Under the pieces are notes generated by a model that had not been told where the DNA came from, did not search any database, and saw only the letters and a list, made by a program, of their open reading frames with translations. A program made the translations under genes and the position numbers. 42,656 nucleotides of DNA from Rodentibacter mrazii (lineage in GTDB: Bacteria > Pseudomonadota > Gammaproteobacteria > Enterobacterales > Pasteurellaceae): assembly GCF_001998825.1 (NCBI RefSeq), contig NZ_MLHG01000009.1, positions 1-42,656 on the forward strand. Reading direction: 5' to 3'. This document shows, piece by piece, positions 1 through 9,726 of the stretch (position 1 is the stretch's first letter; every line of letters starts with the position of its first letter).

Positions 1-559
1 ATGAAGGTGGATTTTTACTCGCTTGATCCAATGCTTGATCCAAATCCTTAATGTTTAATGGTTTACCTAAAATATTCGGGAAAAGCATAGTAAAATTGAG
101 TCGCTCGCTGTTACTGGAAAGCAAACTTACCTTCCCTTCTGTTACTCTCATTGTGAGTTTTCCGGAGCCATCGTCTTCAAATTGAAAAGGATTATAAACA
201 TAACCTAAAGCTAAGTAAGCAGAAGTAAGATCCTGACTGAGTCGGTTTAAACGCTCTTCATTTAAACATTCATTCTTTTTTGGTGCAAAAGGCAAAGGAT
301 CGATTAAATGGAAGCCCACAAACCTCACTTCACTATACGGTAGGCAAACTTGAGATAAATCAGCTTGAGCATGCTCTTGTTGTTCTGTTTGATATTGATG
401 CTGTGAAAGCCAACGCTGTTGCTGTACTTGCTGAAGCTGCTCATTTTGATTTTTTGCTTGCTGTTGAAAACGGTTAAATTCATTTTGTATTGGTATTGAT
501 TGCTGATTTGCCCAAGTAAAAATCGGCATACAAGCCAGTAAGATTGAGAGATGCTTCAT
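1..559 (-). CDS. Two-partner secretion outer-membrane transporter (ShlB/FhaC/HxuB type), N-terminal fragment
   Basis: The gene reads leftward from an ATG at 559 with AAGGAT as ribosome-binding site and runs off the window, leaving 186 codons with no stop. It opens with a short signal peptide (cleavage likely near residue 17, after TWA). A glutamine-rich stretch follows (residues about 19-63), then the start of a ShlB-type POTRA domain with the paired cysteines C72 and C98 and the VxGFxL strand. The fragment ends in KDLDQALDQASKNPPS, which is close to the linker between POTRA domains in ShlB/FhaC proteins. Family members form an outer-membrane beta barrel that secretes one large TpsA partner (hemolysin, adhesin or hemopexin-binding protein). 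The barrel and any tpsA partner lie outside the window, so the substrate is unknown. No uptake sequence falls in the fragment. The family is clear; the specific identity is not. Confidence 0.82.
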   Translation of the reverse strand, partial: MKHLSILLACMPIFTWANQQSIPIQNEFNRFQQQAKNQNEQLQQVQQQRWLSQHQYQTEQQEHAQADLSQVCLPYSEVRFVGFHLIDPLPFAPKKNECLNEERLNRLSQDLTSAYLALGYVYNPFQFEDDGSGKLTMRVTEGKVSLLSSNSERLNFTMLFPNILGKPLNIKDLDQALDQASKNPPS

Positions 560-897
560 AGTGTATCCTTAAATAAATTCCGCACCACATCATACCGTAT
601 AATTATTAGAGTGCGAAGATTAGAGTGTATTTTTTATGCGATTTGTTTTGTAGTTTTGGATCGCTGCTTATAGCTTAAAAGATTCACAATTTATCCATCC
701 AGAGAGAAAAAAGACTGAATTATAAAACTGCGATTGTTTGACTTTACTTACAATGTTTCTTAAATGCACAAAAAAGCCCTTTCAAAAATTGAAAGGGCAA
801 AATATTTGGAGTCATACTATGAGTTGTTGAATTAACAAATCAGGTATGGCTAGGGATTATAATGATTTTTAAAATAAATGCAACATTTATTTAACAA
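560..897. other. Intergenic region between trhP and the TPS transporter
   Basis: This 338-bp gap separates two leftward genes and should hold the transporter's promoter. A 9-bp direct repeat, ATTAGAGTG, occurs at 605-613 and 619-627 (14-bp register), about 46-68 bp upstream of the transporter start. The trhP terminator hairpin lies at 770-798. I see no small gene and no uptake sequence here. Confidence 0.5.
770..798 (-). terminator. Rho-independent terminator downstream of trhP
   Basis: An 8-bp stem, GCCCTTTC (776-783) with GAAAGGGC (791-798), has a 7-nt loop. Read on the minus strand it is followed by six T residues (770-775). It lies about 100 bp beyond the trhP stop. Confidence 0.75.
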
Positions 898-2277
898 TTA
901 ATTATGAGGGTTACGCGTATTTGTGTTCACCAGATTACGCATCAAGAGAGCATATTCTAAATTAATATCTTGCGGCACATCTAAGAATACGAAATGTCCA
1001 TCACCTAATGCAGCTTCCACTGCTTCATTTTTTCGATTTAGCATTTTCTCAATTTTAAAATTGATATTACCTTGTGGTGTCATCATTTCCACTTCATCAT
1101 TGAGTAAAAATTTATTTTTTACCGCCACTTCTGCCATGCCTTGTTCGTTACGTTTCCCGGTAAATTCACCGACAAATTGCTGGCGATCGGAAATAGAATA
1201 GCCGTATTCATAGTTTTGATACTCATCATGTGTATGACGGCGCAAGAATCCTTCGGTATAACCTCGGTGGGCGAGAGATTCTAGGGTATCCATCAAACTT
1301 TCATCAAAAGGTTTACCTGCCGCAGCATCATCAATAGCTTTTCGATACACTTGTGCGGTACGGGCACAATAATAGAAAGACTTGGTTCTACCTTCAATTT
1401 TTAAGGAATGAACACCAAGTGCGGTCAACTTTTCCACATGTTGTACTGCACGTAAGTCTTTTGAATTCATAAAATAAGTGCCGTGTTCGTCCTCAAAGGC
1501 AGTCATTTGTTCATCAGTTTTTTGAGATTCGGTATAAAGGAATACCTTATCTGTTACATTACCTTTACCTAAAGTTGGCGCAACATTTTTTATTTCAATT
1601 TGTTGGATAGGATCAATTTTCGGTACAATGTTGCCCACTTCATCTACCGTGCCTTCTTCCATTTTATATTCCCAGCGACAGGCATTAGTGCAAGTGCCTT
1701 GGTTTGGATCGCGTTTATTAATGTAGCCGGAAAGCAAGCAACGACCAGAATATGCCATACATAATGCGCCATGTACGAAAATCTCAAGTTCAATATCCGG
1801 CACCTGTTGGCGAATTTCAGCAATTTCATCTAAGGAAAGTTCTCGGGACAAAATCACACGGGTTAGCCCCATTTGTTTCCAAAATTTCACCGTTGCCCAG
1901 TTTACCGCATTGGCTTGTACTGAAAGGTGAATATCAATATCGGGGAAATGTTCACGCACCAGCATAATCAAACCAGGATCGGACATAATCAACGCATCCG
2001 GTCTCATATCAATTACAGGTTGTAAATCTTTAATAAAGGTTTTGAGTTTAGAATTATGCGGTGCAATATTCACAACAACATAGAATTTTTTACCAAGGGC
2101 ATGCGCTTCATCAATACCGATTTTTAAATTTGCATGATTAAATTCATTGTTACGCACTCGTAAGCTATAACGAGGCTGACCGGCATAGACAGCATCTGCA
2201 CCATAGGCAAAGGCATAGCGCATATTTTTTAGAGAACCGGCGGGAGAAAGTAATTCGGGCTTAAATGAGGTGGTCAT
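898..2277 (-). CDS. trhP: tRNA 5-hydroxyuridine modification protein TrhP (U32 peptidase family, YegQ)
   Basis: This 459-aa protein is close to the length of E. coli YegQ/TrhP. The family signature EIFVHGALCMAYSGRCLLS spans residues 165-183. Four cysteines (C173, C180, C196, C200) match the cluster-binding set described for the U32 RNA-modification proteins, and a C-terminal beta-barrel-like domain follows. TrhP uses prephenate-dependent chemistry for hydroxylation of U34 in a set of tRNAs, the first step toward 5-methoxy- or 5-carboxymethoxyuridine. It acts in the cytoplasm. Despite the 'peptidase U32' label, proteolysis is not expected. The start has a GAG-containing ribosome-binding site. 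One uptake sequence lies inside the gene (1417-1425), read as Thr-Ala-Leu. Confidence 0.9.
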   Translation of the reverse strand: MTTSFKPELLSPAGSLKNMRYAFAYGADAVYAGQPRYSLRVRNNEFNHANLKIGIDEAHALGKKFYVVVNIAPHNSKLKTFIKDLQPVIDMRPDALIMSDPGLIMLVREHFPDIDIHLSVQANAVNWATVKFWKQMGLTRVILSRELSLDEIAEIRQQVPDIELEIFVHGALCMAYSGRCLLSGYINKRDPNQGTCTNACRWEYKMEEGTVDEVGNIVPKIDPIQQIEIKNVAPTLGKGNVTDKVFLYTESQKTDEQMTAFEDEHGTYFMNSKDLRAVQHVEKLTALGVHSLKIEGRTKSFYYCARTAQVYRKAIDDAAAGKPFDESLMDTLESLAHRGYTEGFLRRHTHDEYQNYEYGYSISDRQQFVGEFTGKRNEQGMAEVAVKNKFLLNDEVEMMTPQGNINFKIEKMLNRKNEAVEAALGDGHFVFLDVPQDINLEYALLMRNLVNTNTRNPHN

Positions 2278-2414
2278 AATCTACTCTTTTTCTGATTTCA
2301 AGTCAGTAACCTACCCGTAGGCAAGTCGCGTTAAAAGCCCGTATTTTAGGTTTATTTCACTATTTGTAAAGGATAAAGTGCGGTCAGATTTTGGTGTGTT
2401 TTTCATTAACGATA

Positions 2415-2452
2415 AAAAAATACCCACCATACCGTCCGTGGGCATTTTTTTA
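2415..2452. terminator. Bidirectional terminator downstream of the YdgA-like gene
   Basis: CCCAC (2423-2427) pairs with GTGGG (2438-2442), flanked by seven A residues on the left and a T run on the right, so it can work on either strand. It sits just beyond the stop at 2453. An uptake sequence at 2376-2384 lies between it and trhP. Confidence 0.65.
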
Positions 2453-4468
2453 TTATTTCTCTGATGAACTTTCTTCTTCTATCAAAAGTTCTTGTTCTAT
2501 CTCCTCAAAAGATTTGCCGTTAATGAAATAGCCATTGTCATTTTTTTCAAACTTAGCCACATAATTCTCACCTTCCGCCATAAAAGCAGGAAGAACAGTA
2601 CCATATGGTTGAATTTCGCTTTGAATCATACTCCAGAATGAACTTAATTCTTTAATCTTACTTGTTTTCTCATCCTGAATTTCAACTAACCTTTTATCAA
2701 AGGAAATCCTTAATAAACCTTCTATTCTATCTAGGAAAGACCAACCCTGAGATGATTTCGCATCTTCCGGTGCTTTAGTCATCATACCATTGGCTTCAAA
2801 TTTTACCGGATAGGCTTTCGTTTCGGGCGATGTGTTGAGATTAAAGGTCACATTGGTATGATCTAAGATAAAATTTAGATCCGACCATGCGTTATTCAAA
2901 TATTTTTCTTGTGTCGCTGTTGTTAAATAAGTCTGACAAAGCGTCTCATAAGCTCCTAAACAAAATGCTGAAGACCAATACGAACGAGGGTCATTAAGCT
3001 TTAGTGGAATAGAAATCGACAAATCCTCAATTTGCACACTTTGTTCCGGCACATTAATTTTCTTTGTATTCAGTGTAAAACTCGTACTATATTGATTATT
3101 TTCTAATGACTTAGATTTATTATTAAATGTAAGATCGGTTATTTTATTTTCAAATAGATTTAAGCTATGCAGTGAAAAATCAATGTTTGAATTTTCCCTA
3201 AATTCTTTCACCCATTTGTCTTTTAAATGAAGGAAATCTTTATTATCTTTAGATGGTGGAGATTTTACAGTAAGCCTTTCCAAAAAGAACGGAATAAGGC
3301 TCAACTCATTGGCAACATTATAGTTTTTTAATTGAACACTAAGTTTTCCATCTTTAGCATCCCATTTTTGGGCATGATCTTCCGGTGTTTGTTTCACACT
3401 TCCCACTAAGAGTTCAAAATCGGCGTTGCTTTTAGTGAGATCCGTATTATCTAATTTCAACGCTATATTACCATTTTGTAAATTAAAATAAGGTTTTTGC
3501 TTTTTCGGCGCATTAACTGAAATAACAGAAACCTTACTGTCAAAATAATCATTTTTAGTCAATATAGCGATTAATAAATCCACCCCATTTCTAATATTTT
3601 GATCGCCCGTACTAAGTTTTTTAAATTCATTATAAAAATTGACCGCACTTGGGACGCCTTGTTGATTCAAACTGATATTTAAACCGCCAAATGTTGTTTG
3701 GCTTTCTTCTGTAGTACGGTTTTTATTAGAAATACGTAAAATATCACTACTTAGCTTTGTGGTTAAATCACGTTTTTCCGTATTATTCCCTTTGCTTTTA
3801 TTAAATTTATAGGTGGTGTTTTTTAGTTGTAAACGTGTGTTTTCACCATTCAATAATGCCAATTCAGCATTTTCTGCGGTTAACTCAATATTGGTTAAAT
3901 CATATTTATTTTCGGTTAACGAAGTAAAATAAACTTTACCTTCTACCTGATTTAATTTGCTCTCATTATCATAGTTGAAACCGGTCAAATTACCTTTCAA
4001 TTCAATATCCCGATCGTTTAAGATATTTAATGAAATTGCCATCTGTTGCGGTTTATTGGCAAAATCTCGAAATTCCGTCAAAATATTAGATTGTAAATAA
4101 TCGCCTACCGGTGAAAATTTACTATTAATCGTATTTTTATCAATCGTAATATTTAAATCTTTATTTAATTTTCTCACAAACTGATCAGAAAATTTGGATT
4201 CCGCTGTAATAAAGAAAGGTAGCGTTGTTAATTTGGTGAAAATAATCTCAGCACTTTGTTCATCATTATCTGTTACGCTGAATATTAAATCACGGCTAAA
4301 AAAATTTTTATTGCTTTCGGTAATCTTTAATATCGCTTGGTTATCTAAAGAATAAGGGAATTTTTGCAATACCTGATCCACTTTACGATTGGTATAAATT
4401 TGTGCACCTGCGCCAGCGATAACGAGTATCGCAGCAAGGGTTAAGGTGATCGTTTTTCTTTTACTCAT
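2453..4468 (-). CDS. DUF945 (YdgA-like) family protein
   Basis: This 671-aa protein has an N-terminal hydrophobic segment (residues about 6-24) that looks like a signal anchor. It continues with RKVDQVLQKFPYSLDN, the DUF945/YdgA opening. The rest is a long polar beta-rich region with few cysteines, fitting a periplasmic domain tethered to the inner membrane. E. coli YdgA is about 500 residues, so this homologue is roughly 170 longer. The family's molecular role is not established, although AsmA-like folds have been suggested for long proteins of this shape. GGGGAAA precedes the ATG. One uptake sequence (3642-3650, reading Ser-Ala-Val) is in frame. The composition is rich in Asn and Lys. It lies between trhP and adk, with its own terminator. 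Confidence 0.75.
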   Translation of the reverse strand: MSKRKTITLTLAAILVIAGAGAQIYTNRKVDQVLQKFPYSLDNQAILKITESNKNFFSRDLIFSVTDNDEQSAEIIFTKLTTLPFFITAESKFSDQFVRKLNKDLNITIDKNTINSKFSPVGDYLQSNILTEFRDFANKPQQMAISLNILNDRDIELKGNLTGFNYDNESKLNQVEGKVYFTSLTENKYDLTNIELTAENAELALLNGENTRLQLKNTTYKFNKSKGNNTEKRDLTTKLSSDILRISNKNRTTEESQTTFGGLNISLNQQGVPSAVNFYNEFKKLSTGDQNIRNGVDLLIAILTKNDYFDSKVSVISVNAPKKQKPYFNLQNGNIALKLDNTDLTKSNADFELLVGSVKQTPEDHAQKWDAKDGKLSVQLKNYNVANELSLIPFFLERLTVKSPPSKDNKDFLHLKDKWVKEFRENSNIDFSLHSLNLFENKITDLTFNNKSKSLENNQYSTSFTLNTKKINVPEQSVQIEDLSISIPLKLNDPRSYWSSAFCLGAYETLCQTYLTTATQEKYLNNAWSDLNFILDHTNVTFNLNTSPETKAYPVKFEANGMMTKAPEDAKSSQGWSFLDRIEGLLRISFDKRLVEIQDEKTSKIKELSSFWSMIQSEIQPYGTVLPAFMAEGENYVAKFEKNDNGYFINGKSFEEIEQELLIEEESSSEK

Positions 4469-4506
4469 ATTTTCCCCAATTCAATATTGAAAACAAGCGA
4501 GAAAAT

Positions 4507-4531
4507 GACCGCACTTCGTTAAAGTGCGGTC
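4507..4531 (-). terminator. Paired uptake-sequence hairpin downstream of adk
   Basis: Two uptake sequences face each other: GACCGCACTT (4507-4516) and AAGTGCGGTC (4522-4531) form a perfect 10-bp stem with a 5-nt loop. It lies between the adk stop (4547) and the YdgA-like start. This arrangement is a common terminator in this family. Confidence 0.75.
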
Positions 4532-4546
4532 AAATTTTAATGGGTT

Positions 4547-5209
<663 letters not shown>

Positions 5210-5250
5210 TCAATCAATGTAAATAAACTTGGGTAAGATACTGATAAAGC

Positions 5251-5290
5251 GAAGTGCGGTCAAATTTTTTATCTTTTTGAACGCACTTTT
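5251..5290 (-). terminator. Hairpin built on an uptake sequence, downstream of ampG
   Basis: AAGTGCGGTCAAA (from 5252) pairs with TTTGAACGCACTT (ending 5288) with one mismatch in a 13-bp stem. The ampG stop lies immediately beyond. The left arm is an exact uptake sequence and the right arm is a degenerate copy. Confidence 0.6.
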
Positions 5291-5293
5291 CCA

Positions 5294-6559
5294 CTATGCA
5301 GATTTTTTCTCGTTCCAAGGGGCGACCCAGTATAAACAAATCATGCCCGGAACCGCTAAAAATAAGCATAGCCAAAAATAATCATAATAGCCTACCGCCC
5401 CCACCACATAGCCTGAAAGCATACCCAACCCTTTACTGGGTAAAGCGGAGAGGCTGGTAAAAAGTGCCAGTTGGGTGGCGGTATAAAGTGGGTTCGTTTC
5501 ACGTGCCATAAAGGCAACAAAAGCCGCAGTGCCCAGTCCCACACCAATGTATTCAGCGGCGATAACAATACCTAATCGCCATAATTCGGTGGAGGTGATA
5601 CTGTCAAAATGTCCAAATTTTGCCAACCAAATAAAACCGCCAATCGTCACCATTTGAACCAAACCGAATAACCATAAGGCACGGTTAATCCCCAGTTTTA
5701 ACATCATGACTCCGCCGGCAAGCCCCGATAAAATGCCAGCCCAAAGAGAGGTTGTTTTAACCACTAGAGCAATATCTTCTTTGCCGAATCCCATATCGTA
5801 GATAAATTTAGTTTGCAGTGTTGTGGCAAAGGAATCACCAAATTTATATAAAAATAAGAACAGTAAAAAACCTATCGCTTGCGCCACACCTTTACGTTGG
5901 AAAAACTCTTTCAAGGGAATCCAAAAAGCTTGGTAAAAAGGCTGATTGTTTTCTGGAGCATCAATCTTGGGTTCTTTGGCGAGGAACAATGTCATAAAAA
6001 TCCCTATCAACATACAAAGTGCGGTCCATAAAAACACGGTTTTCCATGGGTAAATTGTGGCAAGATAAAGGGAAAGTCCACCGGGAATTAAACCTGCAAT
6101 ACGATAGGCATTAATGTGGATGGTGTTGCCTAAGCCAAGTTCGTGGTCACTTAAAATTTCACGGCGATAGGCATCAAGTACGATATCTTGTGTAGCCGAA
6201 AAAAATGCAATGAATAACGCAATATTGGCAACAATACTTAACTGAGAGATAGGATCAAAGAGGCTGATAGCATAAAGTAAGGCAAGTAAGATCACTTGAG
6301 AAATCAGCAGCCAACTTCGGCGACGACCTAAAAAGCTCGGGAAATAACGATCTAACAAGGGTGCCCATAAAAATTTTAACCCATAAGGCAACATAACGCC
6401 GGTCACTGCACCGATAAGCTCAACGGAAAGCTGCTTATCGGTCAGCCATACCGGCAACATTTGTAACAATACAAATAACGGCAAGCCAGAGCTAAAACCG
6501 GTGAACACGCAAATTAACATTTTACGTGTGAAAATTTGTGAAAGCAGAGAATTAGGCAT
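5294..6559 (-). CDS. ampG: Muropeptide MFS transporter AmpG
   Basis: This inner-membrane permease of the major facilitator superfamily has about 12 hydrophobic segments. AmpG imports anhydro-muropeptides for cell-wall recycling. The near-N-terminal FTGFSSGLPLFVLLQMLP, the LPYGLKFLWAPLLDR loop and the SATQDIVLDAYRREIL motif are typical. I start it at the ATG at 6559 (421 aa), where the product begins MPNSLLSQIF, because this matches the family's short cytoplasmic N-terminus. An in-frame ATG at 6610 would add 17 non-family residues (438 aa). Neither start has a strong ribosome-binding site, and an uptake sequence (6561-6569) sits directly upstream of the chosen ATG. A second uptake sequence is inside the gene (6017-6025). 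Confidence 0.88.
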   Translation of the reverse strand: MPNSLLSQIFTRKMLICVFTGFSSGLPLFVLLQMLPVWLTDKQLSVELIGAVTGVMLPYGLKFLWAPLLDRYFPSFLGRRRSWLLISQVILLALLYAISLFDPISQLSIVANIALFIAFFSATQDIVLDAYRREILSDHELGLGNTIHINAYRIAGLIPGGLSLYLATIYPWKTVFLWTALCMLIGIFMTLFLAKEPKIDAPENNQPFYQAFWIPLKEFFQRKGVAQAIGFLLFLFLYKFGDSFATTLQTKFIYDMGFGKEDIALVVKTTSLWAGILSGLAGGVMMLKLGINRALWLFGLVQMVTIGGFIWLAKFGHFDSITSTELWRLGIVIAAEYIGVGLGTAAFVAFMARETNPLYTATQLALFTSLSALPSKGLGMLSGYVVGAVGYYDYFWLCLFLAVPGMICLYWVAPWNEKKSA

Positions 6560-6642
6560 AAAGTGCGGTTCATTTTGGTAATAAATTAGGCAACACGAAT
6601 TTTTACCCATGTCACCATAAGATGATATTTAAAAACGGAAAA

Positions 6643-7659
6643 TTAGTCTCTGTACCCTTGCGGATTATTTTTCTGCCAATTCCATGTATCTTTCATCATC
6701 GCTTCAAGATCGCGTTCTGCCGTCCAACCTAACTCTTTCGCTGCTAAGCTTGGATCGGAATAGCAAGTGGCAATATCACCCGGACGACGATCAACAAGTT
6801 TATATGGAATTTCAATGTTATTCGCTTTCTCAAAGGCTTTCACCATATCCAATACGGAATAGCCGTGTCCTGTTCCGAGATTATAAATATGTAAACCTGA
6901 ATCGTCTTCGTGGCGTTGAAGCGCTTTTAAATGCCCGATGGCTAAATCCACTACGTGAATGTAATCACGTACACCTGTGCCATCGTGTGTATCATAATCG
7001 CTACCAAAAACAGAAAGTTGCGCGAGTTTTCCAATCGCCACTTGGCTAATATAAGGTAATAGATTATTTGGAATACCATTTGGATCTTCGCCGATTAAAC
7101 CGCTGGAATGAGCCCCTACCGGATTGAAATAACGTAAAATTGTCATACTGAACTGAGACTCCGCTTTTACTACATCACGTAGAATTTGCTCAACCATATA
7201 TTTTGATGTGCCGTAAGGATTGGTTGTGCCGCCCACTTCGCAATCTTCGGTAATGGGAATAATTTGGGGATCGCCATACACGGTAGCGGAAGAACTAAAC
7301 ACAAAATTCCATACTCCCGCTTTTTTCATTTCTTGTAGCAATACCACTGTACCGGCAACGTTATTCATATAATATTCCGCCGGTTTTTGCACGCTTTCAC
7401 CCACCGCCTTTAAGCCGGCAAAGTGAATCACTGAATGAATGGTGTTTTCGGCAAAGATTTTTTGCAGCAATGCTCGATCTAAAATATCGCCTTCATAAAA
7501 CTTGACGGTTTTACCTGTGATTTGTTTTACACGCTCAAGGGATTTCGGTGATGAATTACAAAGATTGTCTAATACCACAACCTCTTTGCCTGCATTTAAT
7601 AATTCGACAACCGTATGCGAACCGATATAGCCGGCACCGCCGGTGACTAAAATTGCCAT
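6643..7659 (-). CDS. galE: UDP-glucose 4-epimerase
   Basis: This 338-aa short-chain dehydrogenase-type enzyme interconverts UDP-glucose and UDP-galactose, supplying galactose for lipooligosaccharide and using it in the Leloir pathway. The NAD-binding GGAGYIGS lies at residues 7-14. The catalytic set S124, Y149 and K153 is in place, at the same numbers as E. coli GalE. AAGGAG precedes the ATG, and an extended -10 promoter lies at 7696-7704. No gal operon partners (galT, galK, galM) are adjacent, which is typical where galE mainly serves surface-sugar synthesis. It diverges from dld. Confidence 0.96.
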   Translation of the reverse strand: MAILVTGGAGYIGSHTVVELLNAGKEVVVLDNLCNSSPKSLERVKQITGKTVKFYEGDILDRALLQKIFAENTIHSVIHFAGLKAVGESVQKPAEYYMNNVAGTVVLLQEMKKAGVWNFVFSSSATVYGDPQIIPITEDCEVGGTTNPYGTSKYMVEQILRDVVKAESQFSMTILRYFNPVGAHSSGLIGEDPNGIPNNLLPYISQVAIGKLAQLSVFGSDYDTHDGTGVRDYIHVVDLAIGHLKALQRHEDDSGLHIYNLGTGHGYSVLDMVKAFEKANNIEIPYKLVDRRPGDIATCYSDPSLAAKELGWTAERDLEAMMKDTWNWQKNNPQGYRD

Positions 7660-7695
7660 CTTAGACTCCTTTTCATAGACTTGGAATTGTTGCCG

Positions 7696-7704
7696 ATTAT
7701 AGCA
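7696..7704 (-). promoter_or_regulatory. Extended -10 promoter of galE
   Basis: On the minus strand the sequence reads TGCTATAAT, a consensus -10 hexamer with the TG extension. It lies 37 bp upstream of the galE ATG. No good -35 is needed or seen. Confidence 0.6.
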
Positions 7705-7747
7705 CTATTTCATCTCAAAAAACGGATCTATTTTGACCGCACTTTTA

Positions 7748-7763
7748 TGTGATATTTGTCACA
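7748..7763. promoter_or_regulatory. CRP-cAMP binding site upstream of dld
   Basis: TGTGATATTTGTCACA is a perfect TGTGA-N6-TCACA palindrome. Its centre is about 60 bp before the start expected from the TATAAA at 7804-7809, the class I activator position for dld. It also lies about 90 bp upstream of galE. Confidence 0.75.
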
Positions 7764-7803
7764 AAACGACCTTTTGGCACTGGCATAATTTCTTGTTGAA
7801 GTA

Positions 7804-7809
7804 TATAAA
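7804..7809 (+). promoter_or_regulatory. Probable -10 element of dld
   Basis: The hexamer TATAAA lies 39 bp before the dld ATG. The matching -35 region is poor, which suits an activator-dependent promoter under the CRP site at 7748. Confidence 0.4.
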
Positions 7810-7847
7810 ATAGAAATAATTTTTTAACATGAGTATTACAAATAGCT

Positions 7848-9536
7848 ATGAATCAACTTATTTCTCAACTCACAAAAATTGTAGGAAGCCAATATATCAT
7901 CACCGAACCTTCAAAAACAGAAGCTTATCGTAGTGGCTACCGTTTCGGCTCAGGAAATGCCGTCGCCGTCGTTAAACCTGCAACCTTATTGGAATTTTGG
8001 CAGGTGTTGAAAGTCTGTGTAGAGCAGGATGTGATTATTATTAACCAAGCTGCCAATACGGGATTAACCGGAGGTTCAACGCCAAACGGTAATGACTACG
8101 ATCGTGAAATTGTCATCATCAATGCAATGAGAATTAATGGCATTCAATTAATTAATGACGCCTCTCAAGTAGTTTGTTTACCGGGTTCTACTTTAAATGA
8201 CTTGGAAAATAAATTGAAATCTCACGGGCGTGAGCCTCATTCAGTGATTGGCTCTTCTTGCATTGGCGCTTCCGTTATCGGGGGAATTTGTAATAATTCA
8301 GGTGGGGCATTGGTTCAACGCGGGCCGGCTTATACGGAAATGGCACTTTACGCTCAGCTAAATGAACTGGGCGAATTGGAACTAAAAAATCATCTTGGTA
8401 TAGATTTAGGTAGTACGCCGGAAGAAATTTTAACTAATTTGCAAGGACATCATTATCAACAGAAAGATATTATTCAGGATTGCGGAAAAGGACATGATCA
8501 CCGCTATTGCAATCATGTTCGTCAAGTTGATGAAAACTCTCCAGCCCGTTTTAATGCAGACCCAGCCCGTCATTATGAAGCCTCCGGTAGTGCGGGTAAA
8601 TTAGCGATTTTTGCGGTGCGTTTAGATACATTTCCATTAGAAAGTGAAACCGCCGTTTTCTATATTGGGACTAACCAAACAGAGGTTCTTAATGATATTC
8701 GCCGTCAAACGTTAGCAAATTTTGAACAGTTACCGATTTCGGGCGAATATATTCATCGAGATGCCTTTGATGTTGCCGCCCGTTATGGAAAAGATACGTT
8801 TTGGGTGATTAAAAAATTTGGCACACACTGGTTGCCTAAGTTATTTGCCTTAAAAGCGAGTGTTGATCGCTTAAGTAAGAAAGTTTCATTTTTACCACGG
8901 CATTTAAGCGATAAATTTTTACAATTGCTTTCAAAAGTGTTACCGGAACACTTACCAAAAAGTTTATGGCAATATCGGGATCGCTATGAACATCATTTAA
9001 TTATTAAAATGGGCGGGCAAGGTGTGAATGAAGCTCGTATCTTCTTAAAAGATTATTTTAGTGATAGTCCAAAAGGCGGATATTTTGAATGTAATTCGAT
9101 AGAAACACAGGCAGCCATGCTACATCGTTTTGCCGTTGCTTCAGCTGCTGTCCGCTATCGTGCCATTCATGAGAAAGACGTTGAAGATATTGTCGCGCTT
9201 GATGTTGCATTACGTCGTAATGATAAAGAATGGTTCGAGAAATTGCCTAAGGAAATAGATGAGCAAATCAGTCATAAACTTTATTATGGGCATTTTATGT
9301 GTCATGTTTTCCACCAAGATTATATCGTTAAAAAAGGGGTTGATTGCGTAAAATTGGAACATGAAATGTTGAAATTACTTGATCAGAGAGGGGCTCAGTA
9401 CCCGGCTGAACATAATGTAGGACATTTATATGAAGCGAAGCCGGAATTACGTAAATTTTACAAAAAATTGGATCCTACCAATAGCTTTAATCCCGGTATC
9501 GGGCAAACCCCAAAGAAAAAATATTGGGTCGAATAA
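7848..9536 (+). CDS. dld: Quinone-dependent D-lactate dehydrogenase
   Basis: This 562-aa FAD enzyme (E. coli Dld is 571) oxidises D-lactate to pyruvate and passes electrons to quinone at the inner face of the cytoplasmic membrane. The FAD-binding type-4 domain covers roughly residues 35-220, with ANTGLTGGSTP at 69-79 and a Gly-rich GSSCIGASVIGG at 135-146. A D-lactate-dehydrogenase membrane-binding domain follows; its basic stretch around residues 335-385 is rich in Lys and Arg. The C-terminal PTNSFNPGIG is characteristic. No Shine-Dalgarno is visible before the ATG. A CRP site upstream suggests induction when preferred sugars run out, which fits a lactate-respiring host-associated bacterium. 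Confidence 0.95.
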   Translation: MNQLISQLTKIVGSQYIITEPSKTEAYRSGYRFGSGNAVAVVKPATLLEFWQVLKVCVEQDVIIINQAANTGLTGGSTPNGNDYDREIVIINAMRINGIQLINDASQVVCLPGSTLNDLENKLKSHGREPHSVIGSSCIGASVIGGICNNSGGALVQRGPAYTEMALYAQLNELGELELKNHLGIDLGSTPEEILTNLQGHHYQQKDIIQDCGKGHDHRYCNHVRQVDENSPARFNADPARHYEASGSAGKLAIFAVRLDTFPLESETAVFYIGTNQTEVLNDIRRQTLANFEQLPISGEYIHRDAFDVAARYGKDTFWVIKKFGTHWLPKLFALKASVDRLSKKVSFLPRHLSDKFLQLLSKVLPEHLPKSLWQYRDRYEHHLIIKMGGQGVNEARIFLKDYFSDSPKGGYFECNSIETQAAMLHRFAVASAAVRYRAIHEKDVEDIVALDVALRRNDKEWFEKLPKEIDEQISHKLYYGHFMCHVFHQDYIVKKGVDCVKLEHEMLKLLDQRGAQYPAEHNVGHLYEAKPELRKFYKKLDPTNSFNPGIGQTPKKKYWVE

Positions 9537-9726
9537 CACTTTGATCTATCCGTTTTAATAGAAAGGACTTAACTGACGTTGGCTTCAGCCCTTTAGATAA
9601 CCATTTAATGTTTAGAATTTAGTTATACTTTTTATTCAATTTTATCGGTGTATATCGGTAATACACTTGGTTCTATAAAAAGAGCCGAAAATAGCCTGCT
9701 GGCAATGACAATCAAAGGAGTAGCAT

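Noticed and set aside
280-477. 65-residue open frame on the plus strand
   Set aside because: It is antisense to the in-frame TPS transporter, which has a signal peptide and family motifs.
841-880. Fur-like AT-rich sequence after trhP
   Set aside because: Only a partial match, located downstream of a gene and upstream of a terminator.
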